DNA from: Clostridium sp. chh4-2
GTDB taxonomy: Bacteria; Bacillota; Clostridia; Lachnospirales; Lachnospiraceae
NCBI RefSeq assembly: GCF_002899675.1
Contig: NZ_PKUU01000001.1
Location: 344,428 to 408,427, forward strand
Direction of reading: 5' to 3'
Length of the DNA: 64,000 bases
Of the stretch, positions 40,873-50,425 are shown one piece after another; position 1 is the stretch's first letter, and each line of letters starts with the position of its first letter. The notes below the pieces were generated by a model. That model was not told the origin of the DNA. It ran no database searches and was given only the letters and a program-made list of their open reading frames with translations. The position numbers were made by a program, and so were the translations under genes.

Positions 40873-42303
40873 TTATCGGGAAAAATAAACATCGAAAATG
40901 CTTCTGGCAATGGGCGCAGCCGCCTTTCCGCCGGAACCTCCCTCTTCCACAATGACGGTTACCACCAGCTGAGGATCGTCTGCCGGAGCAAATCCGGTAA
41001 ACCATGCATGAGTTTCCTTCCCGGTTTCAAATTCGGCTGATCCGGTCTTTCCGGCAACCGTATATGCATCCGTTCTCACCGCCGATCCGGTCCCTTCCGT
41101 AACCACCGACCTCATAAAAGAAGTCAATATCCCGGCTTCCTCTGCGCTCATCAGGTTCCCGTAGGAGGCCGGCATGAATTTCTTAATCTCTTCCCCGCCG
41201 ATATTTTCCACATGATCGATCAGATAAGGCTTCATCAGCGTTCCGCCGTTGGCAATCGCAGCCGTAATCATCGCATTATGCATCGGTGTGATCTGGGTCT
41301 GTCCCTGCCCGATGGAGGTCTGAAGAATTGTCCAGGTATCCGCACCTGTCCCCATCACATAAGAACTCTTGCTGTAGGGAATGGAGAGCGGCAGCTCCGA
41401 ATTAAACAGCAGTTCCCCTGCCAGGCTCTTTAAATTCCCCAGGTTCAGTTTCAGGCCCAGGTTGGCAAAGGCCCCGTTGCAGGAATTGGCAAATGCCAGC
41501 TGGAAATTCTGGGCTCCGTGTGCCGTTTCATGATAACATTTGATCGTATAATCCTCGATATGAAAACGTCCGCTGCAGTCAAAGGTATAGTCATTGTAAT
41601 TCGCCGGATTTTCCCTGATATATTCCAGCGCCGTAACGATTTTAAAGGTGGAGCCGGGAGGGTACAGACCCTGGGAAGCCCTGTTTAACAGCTGGCCTCC
41701 GGTATTATCCGAAGAGATCAGATAATCCCAGTCCGCTGCCAGAGTATTGGGATCATAGTCCGGTTTGGATACCATGGCTAAGATCTTTCCCGTATCCGGT
41801 TCCATCACAATCACCGCTCCCTTTCTGTCCCCCAGCGCCGCCGAAGCCGTCTGCTGAAGCTGAACATCCAGAGTGGTCACGATATTATCGCCGATATTTT
41901 TCACCCCGGACAGCTCATTTACCGCCTGTTCGATCAGGTTCACATGGGACGAAAGCAGATAAAAATTACCCAGGGATTCCAGCCCGGTCTTTCCCTTACT
42001 GGAATAACCGACGATATGGGCAAACAGGGAGCCGTAAGGATAGACCCTGTTTTCATTTCCCGAACCATCCACATCCGTCCGCGCCAGCACCGTGCCGTCA
42101 TTGCTCAATATCTCTCCCCGGACAATCCGGTCCGCAAAGCTGTCCAGCCTGGCGTTATAAGAATTGTTTATCACGTCTTCGCTTTTAAACTGCAGAAAAT
42201 ATGCGAAATAACAGGCCATGGCTAAAAACAGGCCCACGATCACATAGGTCAGGATTAAAATATTATGATTTGCCTTAGGAGTCTGATTCTTCTTCGTCTT
42301 CAT
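40873..42303 (-). CDS. Penicillin-binding protein (FtsI/PBP2-type transpeptidase)
   Basis: A 476-aa class B-like PBP that cross-links peptidoglycan outside the membrane. I chose ATG 42303 (MKTKKNQTPKANHNI), with AGAGG 6 bases upstream; it overlaps the end of the FtsW/RodA gene by 29 bases. One N-terminal membrane anchor (about 20-40) is followed by a short dimerisation region and the transpeptidase domain. The catalytic motifs are STFK (in GSTFKIVTA), SCN and KTG (in AGKTGSAEFE). Lacking a long PBP-dimer domain, it resembles PbpA of actinobacterial and clostridial ftsW-pbpA pairs. Confidence 0.9.
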   Translation of the reverse strand: MKTKKNQTPKANHNILILTYVIVGLFLAMACYFAYFLQFKSEDVINNSYNARLDSFADRIVRGEILSNDGTVLARTDVDGSGNENRVYPYGSLFAHIVGYSSKGKTGLESLGNFYLLSSHVNLIEQAVNELSGVKNIGDNIVTTLDVQLQQTASAALGDRKGAVIVMEPDTGKILAMVSKPDYDPNTLAADWDYLISSDNTGGQLLNRASQGLYPPGSTFKIVTALEYIRENPANYNDYTFDCSGRFHIEDYTIKCYHETAHGAQNFQLAFANSCNGAFANLGLKLNLGNLKSLAGELLFNSELPLSIPYSKSSYVMGTGADTWTILQTSIGQGQTQITPMHNAMITAAIANGGTLMKPYLIDHVENIGGEEIKKFMPASYGNLMSAEEAGILTSFMRSVVTEGTGSAVRTDAYTVAGKTGSAEFETGKETHAWFTGFAPADDPQLVVTVIVEEGGSGGKAAAPIARSIFDVYFSR

Positions 42304-43612
42304 ATTCATCCTCTTCATTCCGCTTTAAAATATACAGTCCCTGAATTACCTGAAACAATATAAACGTGCTTAAAACCGAACTCCCTCCATAACTGACGAG
42401 AGGAAGGGTCACTCCGGTAGACGGGATGAACTTAATCACCCCGCCCACAGTTAAAAATACCTGCACGATATAGACGATCCCCAATCCAAAAGCGGTCAGC
42501 TTATAAAAACTGGCCTGCATCCGGTTGGCGATCATCATAAACTGCAAAAAACATCCCAGGCAGATCAGAATCACGCAAAGGGCAAAGATTCCTCCCATCT
42601 CCTCCGAAATGGCCGCAAACACAAAATCCTTTTCCACCACGGGAATTTTCTTCGGCATTCCCTGGTAAAGCCCCATACCAAACCAGCCTCCCGTCCCGAT
42701 GGCGAACAAAGACTGGGTAATCTGATAACCCTTATTATCAATATCCGCCCACGGATTCATCCAGGCGGATACCCGGACCCGCACATGAGAAAACAGACGG
42801 TAAGCCAGCACAGAAGCAAATGAACCCCCCGCCGCTCCGGCAATCAGATAAAACCAATTGGACGTAGCCACAAACAGCATAAACAGATAAGTTACAAAAA
42901 AGATCAGCGCGCTTCCCAAATCCTTGGACGCCACCAGAATCAGCACATGAACGGCCGCTACCGCCGTGGTAATGAGCACCGTCTTAAAATCCAAAGACCG
43001 GTAAAACATGGTGGCAACAAAAAATACAAAGCTGATCTTAACAAATTCCGACGGCTGAAAGGACAGCGCCCCCACCCCCAAAGAAAGCTGGGCGCCGAAG
43101 CTGCTGTTTCCCACCAGAAGCACTACGGCAAGCAAAAGCAATCCCGCAATTCCGTAGACCCATGGAATCTTTCCAAGCTGCCATACCCGGTCCATGACAA
43201 ATGGTATGATCATCGTCACAACCGCGGATACGCCCACGATCACAAACTGGCGCAGCGCCCGTTCCGTGGAGATACGAGTCAGTATAATGAACCCGACGCA
43301 CAACAGCATGCACATGTTGTTCACCAGCAGTCTGGACACATGACGGTAAAACAGTCTGGATATATAAATATAGCACAGAAAAAACACCAGCTGCGCCAGA
43401 TAAAAGATAATCACCACTTCATCTTCCGTTTTCAAATACAACACCGTATAGGCCAGCAGATGCAGGACAAACATGACCCGGTTCTGTGCGCCGCAGATGC
43501 GGAATTTCCTGGCTTCCGTCGGCATGGCGAAGTACCGGAAATTAAGGTACGTATAGACCGCCATGAGCAATATCAGAAGGTATTTGGAAACATCAATAAT
43601 CAGATTTATCAC
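42275..43612 (-). CDS. FtsW/RodA/SpoVE-family peptidoglycan glycosyltransferase
   Basis: A 445-aa SEDS-family membrane protein with about 10-11 helices that polymerises lipid II. Family landmarks are LSFQPSEFVKISFVF (about 185), KDLGSALIFF (about 230), and STGVTLPLVSYGGSSVL (about 390-406). The N-terminal 130 residues hold extra helices beyond the usual core. An acidic tail (NEEDEYEDEEESDS) overlaps the start of the PBP gene. The pairing with an adjacent class B PBP is the normal SEDS-PBP arrangement for elongation or division. Confidence 0.92.
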   Translation of the reverse strand: MINLIIDVSKYLLILLMAVYTYLNFRYFAMPTEARKFRICGAQNRVMFVLHLLAYTVLYLKTEDEVVIIFYLAQLVFFLCYIYISRLFYRHVSRLLVNNMCMLLCVGFIILTRISTERALRQFVIVGVSAVVTMIIPFVMDRVWQLGKIPWVYGIAGLLLLAVVLLVGNSSFGAQLSLGVGALSFQPSEFVKISFVFFVATMFYRSLDFKTVLITTAVAAVHVLILVASKDLGSALIFFVTYLFMLFVATSNWFYLIAGAAGGSFASVLAYRLFSHVRVRVSAWMNPWADIDNKGYQITQSLFAIGTGGWFGMGLYQGMPKKIPVVEKDFVFAAISEEMGGIFALCVILICLGCFLQFMMIANRMQASFYKLTAFGLGIVYIVQVFLTVGGVIKFIPSTGVTLPLVSYGGSSVLSTFILFQVIQGLYILKRNEEDEYEDEEESDS

Positions 43613-45792
43613 TATTCCACTCCTCTTTTAAAATGGCCTCTCGTGTATTCCTTCACAGGCAGTTCCGCAGACTTTCCATACATCCAGACATCCGCAAATG
43701 CCGCTGCAATCTCCTTCACTTCTCCCGGACTTTCCGTAGAAAACTGCAGGCGGATTCCAGACGGGTTCAGCCTTTTTATCAGTTCCCGGTCCCCTAACAG
43801 AGATAGCGGAGCTGAATTATAAAAGACATTGTAACAAAACGGACAGATATTCTTAACCGGCATCTCTTTTCCCATCCGGTCTTTCAGATACAGAAGTTCC
43901 GTCTTCCCACTGCAGCCTTCCATCGTCTTTCTGATGCACTGGGCGGAAACCATCATGGGAATGGCCCCATATGCGATCATCTCTTCTCCCCCGCACCCCA
44001 GCCGTTCCAGTTCCCGGCTGTTTAATTCCACAGGAAGAGTAAGCCTGTCCGCTCCCAATTTAAACATCTCCGCCTTGGCTTCCCGGTTATATGCATACAG
44101 GTTATAATCAAAAATCAGAGGAAGAACGATTCCCTGTTCCTTTAGAAATTCCACCTCTTCCACCGTCCGCACCAGGATTCCGTCAAATCCGGAAACCACC
44201 AGTTCCTCTTTCCACTTCAGGAAATATCTTTCCGCTTCTTTCCTGAATATATACGGCATTGCCAGAAAACACTTCTTTCCCCACTTATGGCACTCCGAAA
44301 CAGCCTGACTCCACACACCGCCGTTCCACTCCGCACTGTCTATCAATATCTCACTTACTTCTTCTATTTTTAAAACAGGCTCCAGCGTCTCTTTTTTCTC
44401 CAGAAGAACATGAAGTTTTTTATCGGGATTCGGGAGGCTCTGAGTTTTATCTTCCGCCTGCTCCGGATGATCAGGAACATTCCTATGAAAACGTCCTAAA
44501 ATCTCTTTCTCAAGCAGCTCCAGCCCCGACCGTCTCAGCTCATTTAACTCCTGAACCGGCATAAAAATGCTGCCGTTTAATTCCACTCTTAGCTCTTCAA
44601 AAACAAACGGGGTATTGCCCGTTTTCTTCATCTGTTTTAAGATCTTTTCTTCCGTTAACGGCTGTTTCAGCGCCGTCTGAACCATCTGCCCCGTCACCTT
44701 CACACCGCAGCTTCCGCAGCGCAGTTCCAGCACAGAAGGCTGTCCCTCTGTGAGCGTCAAAACTCCCTTTACCGGTTCCTGTTTCTGCCTGTTCACATAG
44801 GTCTGATCCAGATAATCAAACAGCTGCTGGTTGCCTTCCCTGAAAGCCGGTTTTTCCTTTAAAACCACCATATTCCTGCCATTATGCTGCTCATAATAAC
44901 CGTCGGTCTGTCCTCCCCGGTCAAAAAGATCCAGAAGAGTTTTTTTATCTTCCTGGTTCACCCGGTAACCGGCCCTTCCCTTTTCCAGATAGAGGTCCAC
45001 ATATTTTCTGTAAATGCTGACCACTCCGGCCGTATATCTGGGGCTCTTCATCCGTCCCTCAATCTTCATGGAAAAGATTCCGGCCTCAATCATCTCCGGT
45101 ATCAGATCCAGAGTGCTTAGGTCCTTCAGGCTTAATACGTACCGTTCATTATCCTTGTTCACCTTTTTTCCGTTCTTTAACACATCATAAGGAAGCCTGC
45201 AAGGCTGGGCACACCGCCCCCGGTTTCCGCTCCGCCCTCCGATCAGGCTGCTGAACAGGCACTGCCCGGAATAACAATAGCAAAGCGCTCCGTGGACAAA
45301 GCTCTCGATCTCCACGTCCACCTGTTTGTGAATCTCCGAGATCTCTTCCAAAGACAGCTCTCTGGCCGTCACGATTCTGGAAGCTCCCATATCCTTTAAA
45401 ACTTTCGCTCCATAGACGCCGGTTATGGTCATCTGCGTGCTGGCATGGATAGGAAGATCCGGAAAATGTCTCTTGATATAATGAAACACGCCAAAATCCT
45501 GAACGATCACCGCATCCAGCCCCCGTTCATAATATGGCGCAAGGTATTCCTCCAAATCCATCAGCTCATCGTCACGAACCAAGGTGTTTACCGTCATATA
45601 CACGCTGCTGCCATGCAGATGGGCATAGTCCAGCGCTTTAATCAAAAGATCCTCATCCGGATTGTCCGCATAAGCGCGGGCTCCAAAACGGCTTCCGCCG
45701 ATATACACCGCATCCGCTCCTGCATTTACCGCGGCCACCAGACTTTCATAGGAACCGGCCGGCGCAAGCACCTCCACACGTTTGTTCTCCAT
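43612..45792 (-). CDS. Peptidase U32-family protein with C-terminal DUF3656
   Basis: A 726-aa protein of the U32 family (RlhA/TrhP-like). The N-terminal part begins VEVLAPAGSYESLVAAVNAGADAVYIGG and contains the family signature EIESFVHGALCYCYSGQC, followed by NRGRCAQPCRLPY with the Cys residues thought to bind an Fe-S cluster. The second half matches the longer clostridial form with a DUF3656-like region. Characterised members hydroxylate RNA bases (RlhA on 23S rRNA, TrhP on tRNA), so RNA modification is more likely than proteolysis. Its stop overlaps the ftsW-like start by 1 base. Confidence 0.9.
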   Translation of the reverse strand: MENKRVEVLAPAGSYESLVAAVNAGADAVYIGGSRFGARAYADNPDEDLLIKALDYAHLHGSSVYMTVNTLVRDDELMDLEEYLAPYYERGLDAVIVQDFGVFHYIKRHFPDLPIHASTQMTITGVYGAKVLKDMGASRIVTARELSLEEISEIHKQVDVEIESFVHGALCYCYSGQCLFSSLIGGRSGNRGRCAQPCRLPYDVLKNGKKVNKDNERYVLSLKDLSTLDLIPEMIEAGIFSMKIEGRMKSPRYTAGVVSIYRKYVDLYLEKGRAGYRVNQEDKKTLLDLFDRGGQTDGYYEQHNGRNMVVLKEKPAFREGNQQLFDYLDQTYVNRQKQEPVKGVLTLTEGQPSVLELRCGSCGVKVTGQMVQTALKQPLTEEKILKQMKKTGNTPFVFEELRVELNGSIFMPVQELNELRRSGLELLEKEILGRFHRNVPDHPEQAEDKTQSLPNPDKKLHVLLEKKETLEPVLKIEEVSEILIDSAEWNGGVWSQAVSECHKWGKKCFLAMPYIFRKEAERYFLKWKEELVVSGFDGILVRTVEEVEFLKEQGIVLPLIFDYNLYAYNREAKAEMFKLGADRLTLPVELNSRELERLGCGGEEMIAYGAIPMMVSAQCIRKTMEGCSGKTELLYLKDRMGKEMPVKNICPFCYNVFYNSAPLSLLGDRELIKRLNPSGIRLQFSTESPGEVKEIAAAFADVWMYGKSAELPVKEYTRGHFKRGVE

Positions 45793-45859
45793 TCTTTCAA
45801 TCCTTTCCTGTCCATAAATTCAAAGATGCCCCATTCCTGCATGAGACATCCTATGTATC

Positions 45860-46252
45860 TTACTTTTTAGTTGTCTTTGTAGCCGCAGCCTCTCCTCCTG
45901 CTTTCTTCTGATCCGCAGACTGCTCCATCTGCCTGAGAGCGGCTTCCAGCTTCATCTGGGTGGTGATCAGCTCATGCTTCAGGCTGTAAACTTCTTTTTC
46001 CATATCATTGTTCTGCTTTTCCAGCACTGCCACCTGGTCCGTGGCTTTAAAATAATCATCCGCAATATTAAGGGCGATCATCACCGACTGGTATTCCTGG
46101 CTTTGCTTGGAAAAACCATCCTGCTGCCGCAGCCTTAATGTCTTTTCGTTGATATAGCTGGCCACTTTCTGAAGGTAGTGTTCTTCCTCCATGCCGCCCA
46201 ATGTATAAATCTTCCCATCTATCAAAACTTCTGCATAATGTTTTGCAGCCAT
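45860..46252 (-). CDS. zapA: Cell division protein ZapA
   Basis: A 130-aa FtsZ-ring stabiliser. I prefer ATG 46252 (MAAKHYAEVLIDGK), with AAGGAG about 9 bases upstream, to the ATG at 46294. The N-terminal ZapA domain reads VLIDGKIYTLGGMEEEHYLQKVASYINEK, and MIALNIADDYFK marks the start of the helical region. A coiled coil (about 70-115) promotes tetramers, followed by a Lys/Ala-rich tail. It lies between the U32 gene and ruvB, all on the minus strand. Confidence 0.9.
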   Translation of the reverse strand: MAAKHYAEVLIDGKIYTLGGMEEEHYLQKVASYINEKTLRLRQQDGFSKQSQEYQSVMIALNIADDYFKATDQVAVLEKQNNDMEKEVYSLKHELITTQMKLEAALRQMEQSADQKKAGGEAAATKTTKK

Positions 46253-46364
46253 AGTAAAATTCTCCTTGCTCTCTTTTTCATTCTCGTTCATCATGCGTTA
46301 AAACCGCCCCTTCAAATGGCTTCATAAACGGCATGACTCTCTGTTCCTCCACAGTATAGCACAC

Positions 46365-47357
46365 TTACCGTTCAATTCCAAGATGATGATAAGCAAGATC
46401 TGTGGCCATACGCCCTCTCGGAGTACGGTTTATCAATCCCTGCATCAGCAAATATGGCTCATATACATCTTCCAAAGTCCCTGCATCTTCCCCGAGAGAC
46501 GCGGCCAGCGTATCCAGGCCCACAGGCCCTCCGCCAAACTTCTGTATCATGGTCAGCAGGATATTGCGGTCATTATTATCCAGCCCAATGCGGTCCACAT
46601 CCAGTATATCCAGAGCAAAATCCACCACTTCTCTGGTAATCACCCCATCGTATTTCACCTGTGCAAAATCGCGGACCCGTTTCAGCAGGCGGTTGGCTAA
46701 ACGCGGCGTTCCTCTGGATCTTTTTGCAATCTCCATGGCCCCTGAGCTCTCAATCTCCACTCCCAGCACATTGGCGGAACGGCAGACAATGGCCTTTAAT
46801 TCCTCCGGAAGGTAGAAATCCAGCTTCTGAACCACGCCGAAACGATCCCTGAGCGGAGCGGTCAAAAGCCCCACTCTGGTCGTCGCCCCAACAAGCGTAA
46901 AATGAGGCAGATCCAGGCGGATCGACCTGGCAGACGCGTCCTTTCCCAGCACAATATCGATGGCAAAATCCTCCATGGCCGGATAAAGCACTTCCTCCAC
47001 CTGTCGGTTCAGACGGTGAATCTCATCCACAAACAGCACATCCCCCTCCTGAAGGTTATTGAGGATAGCCGCCATCTCCCCCGGCTTTTCAATGGCCGGG
47101 CCGGAAGTGATCTTCATATTAACGCCCATTTCATTGGCAATAATCCCTGACAACGTGGTCTTTCCAAGTCCGGGAGGTCCGTAAAACAAAAGGTGGTCCA
47201 GAGAATCCCCTCTTGACTTGGCCGCCTCTATGTAAATCTTTAATGTGGACTTGATCTTCTCCTGCCCAATATAATCATCCAGAAGCTGCGGCCGCAGATT
47301 GAGTTCTATTTTTTTTTCTTCTTCCGTTACTTCTGTATTAATAATTCTTCGCTCCAT
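46365..47357 (-). CDS. ruvB: Holliday junction branch-migration ATPase RuvB
   Basis: A 330-aa AAA+ motor that drives branch migration with RuvA. The N-terminus holds [16 protein letters not shown]. Walker A is [10 protein letters not shown] (about 60), Walker [11 protein letters not shown], sensor [10 protein letters not shown], and arginine finger in RDRFGV. The C-terminal winged helix includes [20 protein letters not shown]. It starts 22 bases after the ruvA stop, the usual ruvAB order. No ruvC is adjacent. Confidence 0.97.
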   Translation of the reverse strand: MERRIINTEVTEEEKKIELNLRPQLLDDYIGQEKIKSTLKIYIEAAKSRGDSLDHLLFYGPPGLGKTTLSGIIANEMGVNMKITSGPAIEKPGEMAAILNNLQEGDVLFVDEIHRLNRQVEEVLYPAMEDFAIDIVLGKDASARSIRLDLPHFTLVGATTRVGLLTAPLRDRFGVVQKLDFYLPEELKAIVCRSANVLGVEIESSGAMEIAKRSRGTPRLANRLLKRVRDFAQVKYDGVITREVVDFALDILDVDRIGLDNNDRNILLTMIQKFGGGPVGLDTLAASLGEDAGTLEDVYEPYLLMQGLINRTPRGRMATDLAYHHLGIER

Positions 47358-47379
47358 AATACTTCCCTGTCTTTTTATA

Positions 47380-47988
47380 CTATAAGAAGGACAAATGCTT
47401 TAAAGAGGCTTTCAATACGTCCTCCACCGTCATCTCGTCCGTGATCTCCACCTGTCTGACCGCCTTAGCCGCCTCGCTTCCCGAATATCCCAAAGCAACC
47501 AGCGCTTCCATCGCTTCTTTTCCGGTCTGTCCCACCAGGCTGCCGCCCAACGCTTCCGTTTCCGCTTCCTGAGGAAGCATATCTTCTATGTGAACCCTGT
47601 CTTTCAAATCCAGAATCACCCGTTGGGCTGTCTTAACTCCAATTCCGGGCGCCTTGGATATCGCCTTGGCATCACCTGAGATAATGGCCATCCGCAAGCT
47701 GTCCGGTGTCAGCGTGGACAACACCCCAAGCGCCCCCTTCGGCCCGATTCCATTCACGCCGATCAGCTGCTTAAACATGTCCAGATCCTGACGGTTCAAA
47801 AAGCCGTAAAGGCTCATGGCATCTTCCCTTACCTGAAAATAAGTGAACACCTTCACTTCATTGCCCACCTTCGGAAGCCGTTCCAACAGGGAAAGGGGCA
47901 CGTGTATGTTATAGCCGATATTGCCGGCTTCCACCACAATCGTATCTTCAAATGTCTCAACCAACAATCCTTTTATATATGAAATCAC
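47380..47988 (-). CDS. ruvA: Holliday junction DNA-binding subunit RuvA
   Basis: A 202-aa tetrameric junction-binding protein. The start is GTG at 47988 ([15 protein letters not shown]), with AAGGAG 8 bases upstream; an ATG at 48054 would add 22 non-conserved residues. The N-terminal OB fold, two helix-hairpin-helix motifs ([15 protein letters not shown] about 72-86 and [18 protein letters not shown] about 107-124) and a C-terminal RuvB-contact domain ([17 protein letters not shown]) are clear. Length matches the family. Confidence 0.96.
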   Translation of the reverse strand: MISYIKGLLVETFEDTIVVEAGNIGYNIHVPLSLLERLPKVGNEVKVFTYFQVREDAMSLYGFLNRQDLDMFKQLIGVNGIGPKGALGVLSTLTPDSLRMAIISGDAKAISKAPGIGVKTAQRVILDLKDRVHIEDMLPQEAETEALGGSLVGQTGKEAMEALVALGYSGSEAAKAVRQVEITDEMTVEDVLKASLKHLSFL

Positions 47989-48018
47989 AATAAAATCTCC
48001 TTTATTATATCTGACGAT

Positions 48019-48048
48019 ATCATACCATAGCCGCGCAACATTTGTAAA
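48019..48048 (-). promoter_or_regulatory. Likely ruvAB promoter
   Basis: TTTACA (-35), 18 bases, TATGAT (-10) on the minus strand, about 30 bases before the GTG. I saw no GAAC-N4-GTTC LexA box in this region. Confidence 0.5.
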
Positions 48049-48102
48049 CAACAATACCGAACAAATATTCTGTTTTTCAATTCCGGGTTACCGTTCACCG
48101 TG

Positions 48103-48132
48103 TTGACTTTTCCCCCACTTCCCCTATATAAT
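48103..48132 (+). promoter_or_regulatory. Promoter of the DEDD exonuclease-like gene
   Basis: TTGACT (-35), 18 bases, TATAAT (-10). A small hairpin CGGGCA/TGCCCG (48140-48156) lies in the leader just before the ribosome site GACAGGAG. Confidence 0.75.
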
Positions 48133-48176
48133 GGGTATGCGGGCAGGACTTGCCCGTATATTGACAGGAGAACACT

Positions 48177-49283
48177 ATGATTACAATCGATAAACAGATT
48201 TCGTTACCCGACACCTATCCGCTGAACCGGATCGGCAGTCTGGACAGCCTGCTCTTTTTTGATATTGAAACCACCGGTTTTTCCGGTGATTATTCCAATC
48301 TCTATTTAATTGGCTGCACGTATTATAAAAACAATTCCTGGCATCTGATCCAATGGTTTGCCGATACCAGAGAATCCGAACCGGAGCTGCTGCACGCATT
48401 TTTCAGCTTTTTAAAGAATTATAAAATATTAGTCCATTTTAACGGCGACGGCTTTGATATTCCCTATCTGCTCAAACGCTGTAAATCCTATGGTCTTTCC
48501 TATGATTTTTCAGAGGTACAGAGCTTCGATATCTACCGTAAGATCAACCCCTACCGCTATCTGCTCCAATTGGACAGCTTAAAGCAGAAATCCATAGAAT
48601 GTTTTTTGGGAATTGACCGGGAAGATACCTATAACGGCGGCCAGCTGATCCAGGTCTACTATGATTATCTCCAGTCCCGCAGTGATTACCTCTATCAGCT
48701 CCTGATCCTTCATAATGAAGACGACTTAAAGGGAATGCCCCAGATTCTTCCGATTCTCAATTATCCGGACTTTTTTGAACATTCCTTCTCACTTGAAGGT
48801 CAAGCCATTGAGTCCCTAACCGATATTTTTGGAGATGAACACCGTTCCCTCTTACTCACCTGCAAAAGCGAATACAGGATACCGGTTCCTATTGAACGCT
48901 CGCTTTCCTGCGCGGCCTGCCGGGCCGAGGGCAATCTGCTGCTCCTCTCCATCGAGCTTTATGACGGCTGCCTCAAACATTTTTATCCAAATTATAAAGA
49001 CTATTATTATCTGGTCTATGAAGATACGGCCATACATAAGAGCGTAGGCGAATATGTGGACAAGGACGCCCGCACAAAAGCAACTCCCAAAAATTGCTAT
49101 ACAAAAAAAAGCGGCTGTTTCCTGCCGCAGTTTGAACCGGTATGGGAGCCTTTTCTCCAGCAGGAATATAAAGCGAAATTAACATACATCGAATATGAAG
49201 ACTCTCTCTTCCATGAATCGGATAGGTTTGAAGCATACCTGCGGCAGTTAATTTCACAGCTTCTGGCCAAGTCTGTTCTTTAA
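48177..49283 (+). CDS. Ribonuclease H-like (YprB-type) DEDD exonuclease-domain protein
   Basis: A 368-aa cytosolic protein. The N-terminal 200 residues form a predicted RNase H-like 3'-5' exonuclease fold: LLFFDIETTGFSG (first Asp and Glu, about residues 29-31), ILVHFNGDGFDIPYL (second Asp, about 92), and LLILHNEDDLKGM (final Asp pair, about 182-186). This is the YprB_N family pattern. The C-terminal 150 residues are not recognised. It probably processes nucleic acid, but no substrate is established. It is divergent from ruvAB and ends at a strong terminator. Confidence 0.82.
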   Translation: MITIDKQISLPDTYPLNRIGSLDSLLFFDIETTGFSGDYSNLYLIGCTYYKNNSWHLIQWFADTRESEPELLHAFFSFLKNYKILVHFNGDGFDIPYLLKRCKSYGLSYDFSEVQSFDIYRKINPYRYLLQLDSLKQKSIECFLGIDREDTYNGGQLIQVYYDYLQSRSDYLYQLLILHNEDDLKGMPQILPILNYPDFFEHSFSLEGQAIESLTDIFGDEHRSLLLTCKSEYRIPVPIERSLSCAACRAEGNLLLLSIELYDGCLKHFYPNYKDYYYLVYEDTAIHKSVGEYVDKDARTKATPKNCYTKKSGCFLPQFEPVWEPFLQQEYKAKLTYIEYEDSLFHESDRFEAYLRQLISQLLAKSVL

Positions 49284-49298
49284 TTAGGAAAAACACCT

Positions 49299-49329
49299 GA
49301 AAATGCGCCTGGATTTGCGGCGCATTTTC
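49299..49329 (+). terminator. Terminator after the exonuclease-like gene
   Basis: Perfect 11-bp stem GAAAATGCGCC/GGCGCATTTTC with a 9-base loop, followed by CATTTTATCC. It lies 16 bases after the stop. Confidence 0.8.
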
Positions 49330-49391
49330 CATTTTATCCCTCTTTTTTCCGGCCCTCTCTATTAAGAATTCCCTTCACAGTTAAACCTGTT

Positions 49392-49937
49392 TTAATAATC
49401 TTTCTGCTTGAGTAATTTTCTGATATAGGCAAATGTTTTTTCTTCGCCCTCTTCCTTCAGCATCAAAAGCATTTTCTCCAGCAGCGCCCTTGTATCGGGA
49501 TGGATTACAATGTACGGGCGGGTAAAGCTGTAATATTCCCAAGGGCAGCTGTCTGTATAGTTTTTTCCTTTATATACCTTGGACGCAGCGATCCGGTCCA
49601 TCATCATCTCCACCACGTATCTGAGCGGCATTTTATGCCCGACCAGGCCGTCCTGAAGTCTGGTGGAAAAATCAATCCAATATTCAAAATGATGCTTATT
49701 CCGTCCCTTGTGATGAAGCCACGCCTTAGAAAAGCCCAAAACCTCCCTCTCCGCCGCGTTTGGACTGCGGTTTCCCTGATAATACCTCACTCCTGTCCAG
49801 AATTCCGTGGGACTGTATTTGGACAGATCGTGAAGCAGGCCCTGTTTGATCAGCCCTACCCGGAAGCAATGATTCATAACCAGACACTTATGCTGAGTGA
49901 TAGTGAAGAAATGATTCCATATATTCTGTAATTTCAT
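49392..49937 (-). CDS. DUF5662-family protein
   Basis: A 181-aa soluble protein. It carries an HD-like His/Asp pattern: HKCLVMNHCFRVGLIKQGLLHDLSKYSPTEFW (His, His-Asp) and later WLHHKGRNKHHFEYW, which defines the DUF5662 group common in clostridia. The pattern suggests a metal-binding hydrolase, but no activity is known. The second half (EYYSFTRPYIVIHPDTRALLEKM) is aromatic- and Leu-rich. It stands alone between the terminator at 49299 and the csp promoter region. Confidence 0.75.
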   Translation of the reverse strand: MKLQNIWNHFFTITQHKCLVMNHCFRVGLIKQGLLHDLSKYSPTEFWTGVRYYQGNRSPNAAEREVLGFSKAWLHHKGRNKHHFEYWIDFSTRLQDGLVGHKMPLRYVVEMMMDRIAASKVYKGKNYTDSCPWEYYSFTRPYIVIHPDTRALLEKMLLMLKEEGEEKTFAYIRKLLKQKDY

Positions 49938-49996
49938 CTGTATTCCTCTTTTACACTATATTTTATTAGATTTTTCAGTTTTTAACAGAAAAATAT

Positions 49997-50025
49997 TTGA
50001 CACTTTTTTAATAGTATGATATTCT
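49997..50025 (+). promoter_or_regulatory. Promoter and structured leader of csp
   Basis: TTGACA (-35), 17 bases, TATTCT (-10). The leader of about 60 bases starts with a hairpin GGTTGCAG/CTGCAAACC (50032-50054), then an AT-rich stretch and TTTGGAGG. Structured leaders are typical of cold-shock genes. Confidence 0.75.
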
Positions 50026-50088
50026 TAGGGAGGTTGCAGGATAGGCTGCAAACCACTACTATTTTTTATATTTTTTGGAGGTATCATC

Positions 50089-50289
50089 ATGAGTAAAGGT
50101 ACAGTTAAGTGGTTCAATAACCAGAAGGGTTACGGATTTATTTCCGACGAAAACGGCAGTGATGTATTTGTTCATTATTCAGGTCTTAACATGGACGGCT
50201 TCAAATCCTTAGAGGAAGGCGCTGAAGTAGAATTTGACGTTGTTGACGGAGCCAAAGGACCACAGGCTACAAACGTAACCAAATTATAA
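50089..50289 (+). CDS. Cold-shock protein (CspA family)
   Basis: A 66-aa single cold-shock domain, canonical length. RNP1 is KGYGFISDE (residues 15-23) and RNP2 is VFVHYSGL (about 28-35). It acts as an RNA chaperone binding single-stranded nucleic acid. TTGGAGG lies 9 bases before the ATG. The structured leader and a strong bidirectional terminator downstream make it a single-gene transcript. Confidence 0.97.
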   Translation: MSKGTVKWFNNQKGYGFISDENGSDVFVHYSGLNMDGFKSLEEGAEVEFDVVDGAKGPQATNVTKL

Positions 50290-50387
50290 TCATCTGATGT
50301 TTAACTATCATTGAACATCTGCCGGTGTACCTTTTTTCATTACTTATAGAATGAAGCAATTCGTTATACCGCACGTGATTACAAGTA

Positions 50388-50414
50388 AGAGCCATCTCCA
50401 GATGGCTCTTTTTG
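50388..50414. terminator. Terminator between csp and hslO
   Basis: AGAGCCATCT and AGATGGCTCT form a perfect 10-bp stem with a 2-base gap, followed by TTTTTGT. It serves csp; the minus-strand side has fewer T residues but could also end hslO. Confidence 0.85.
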
Positions 50415-50425
50415 TATCTTCTCTT

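Noticed and set aside
42947..43822. Plus-strand ORF of 291 codons antisense to the FtsW/RodA gene
   Set aside because: It is rich in His, Gln and Arg as expected for the reverse of a membrane protein, and the SEDS motifs on the minus strand are clear.
47988..48054. N-terminal extension of RuvA from ATG 48054
   Set aside because: RuvA proteins begin near the GTG at 47988, where AAGGAG is correctly spaced; the extension would run through the promoter.
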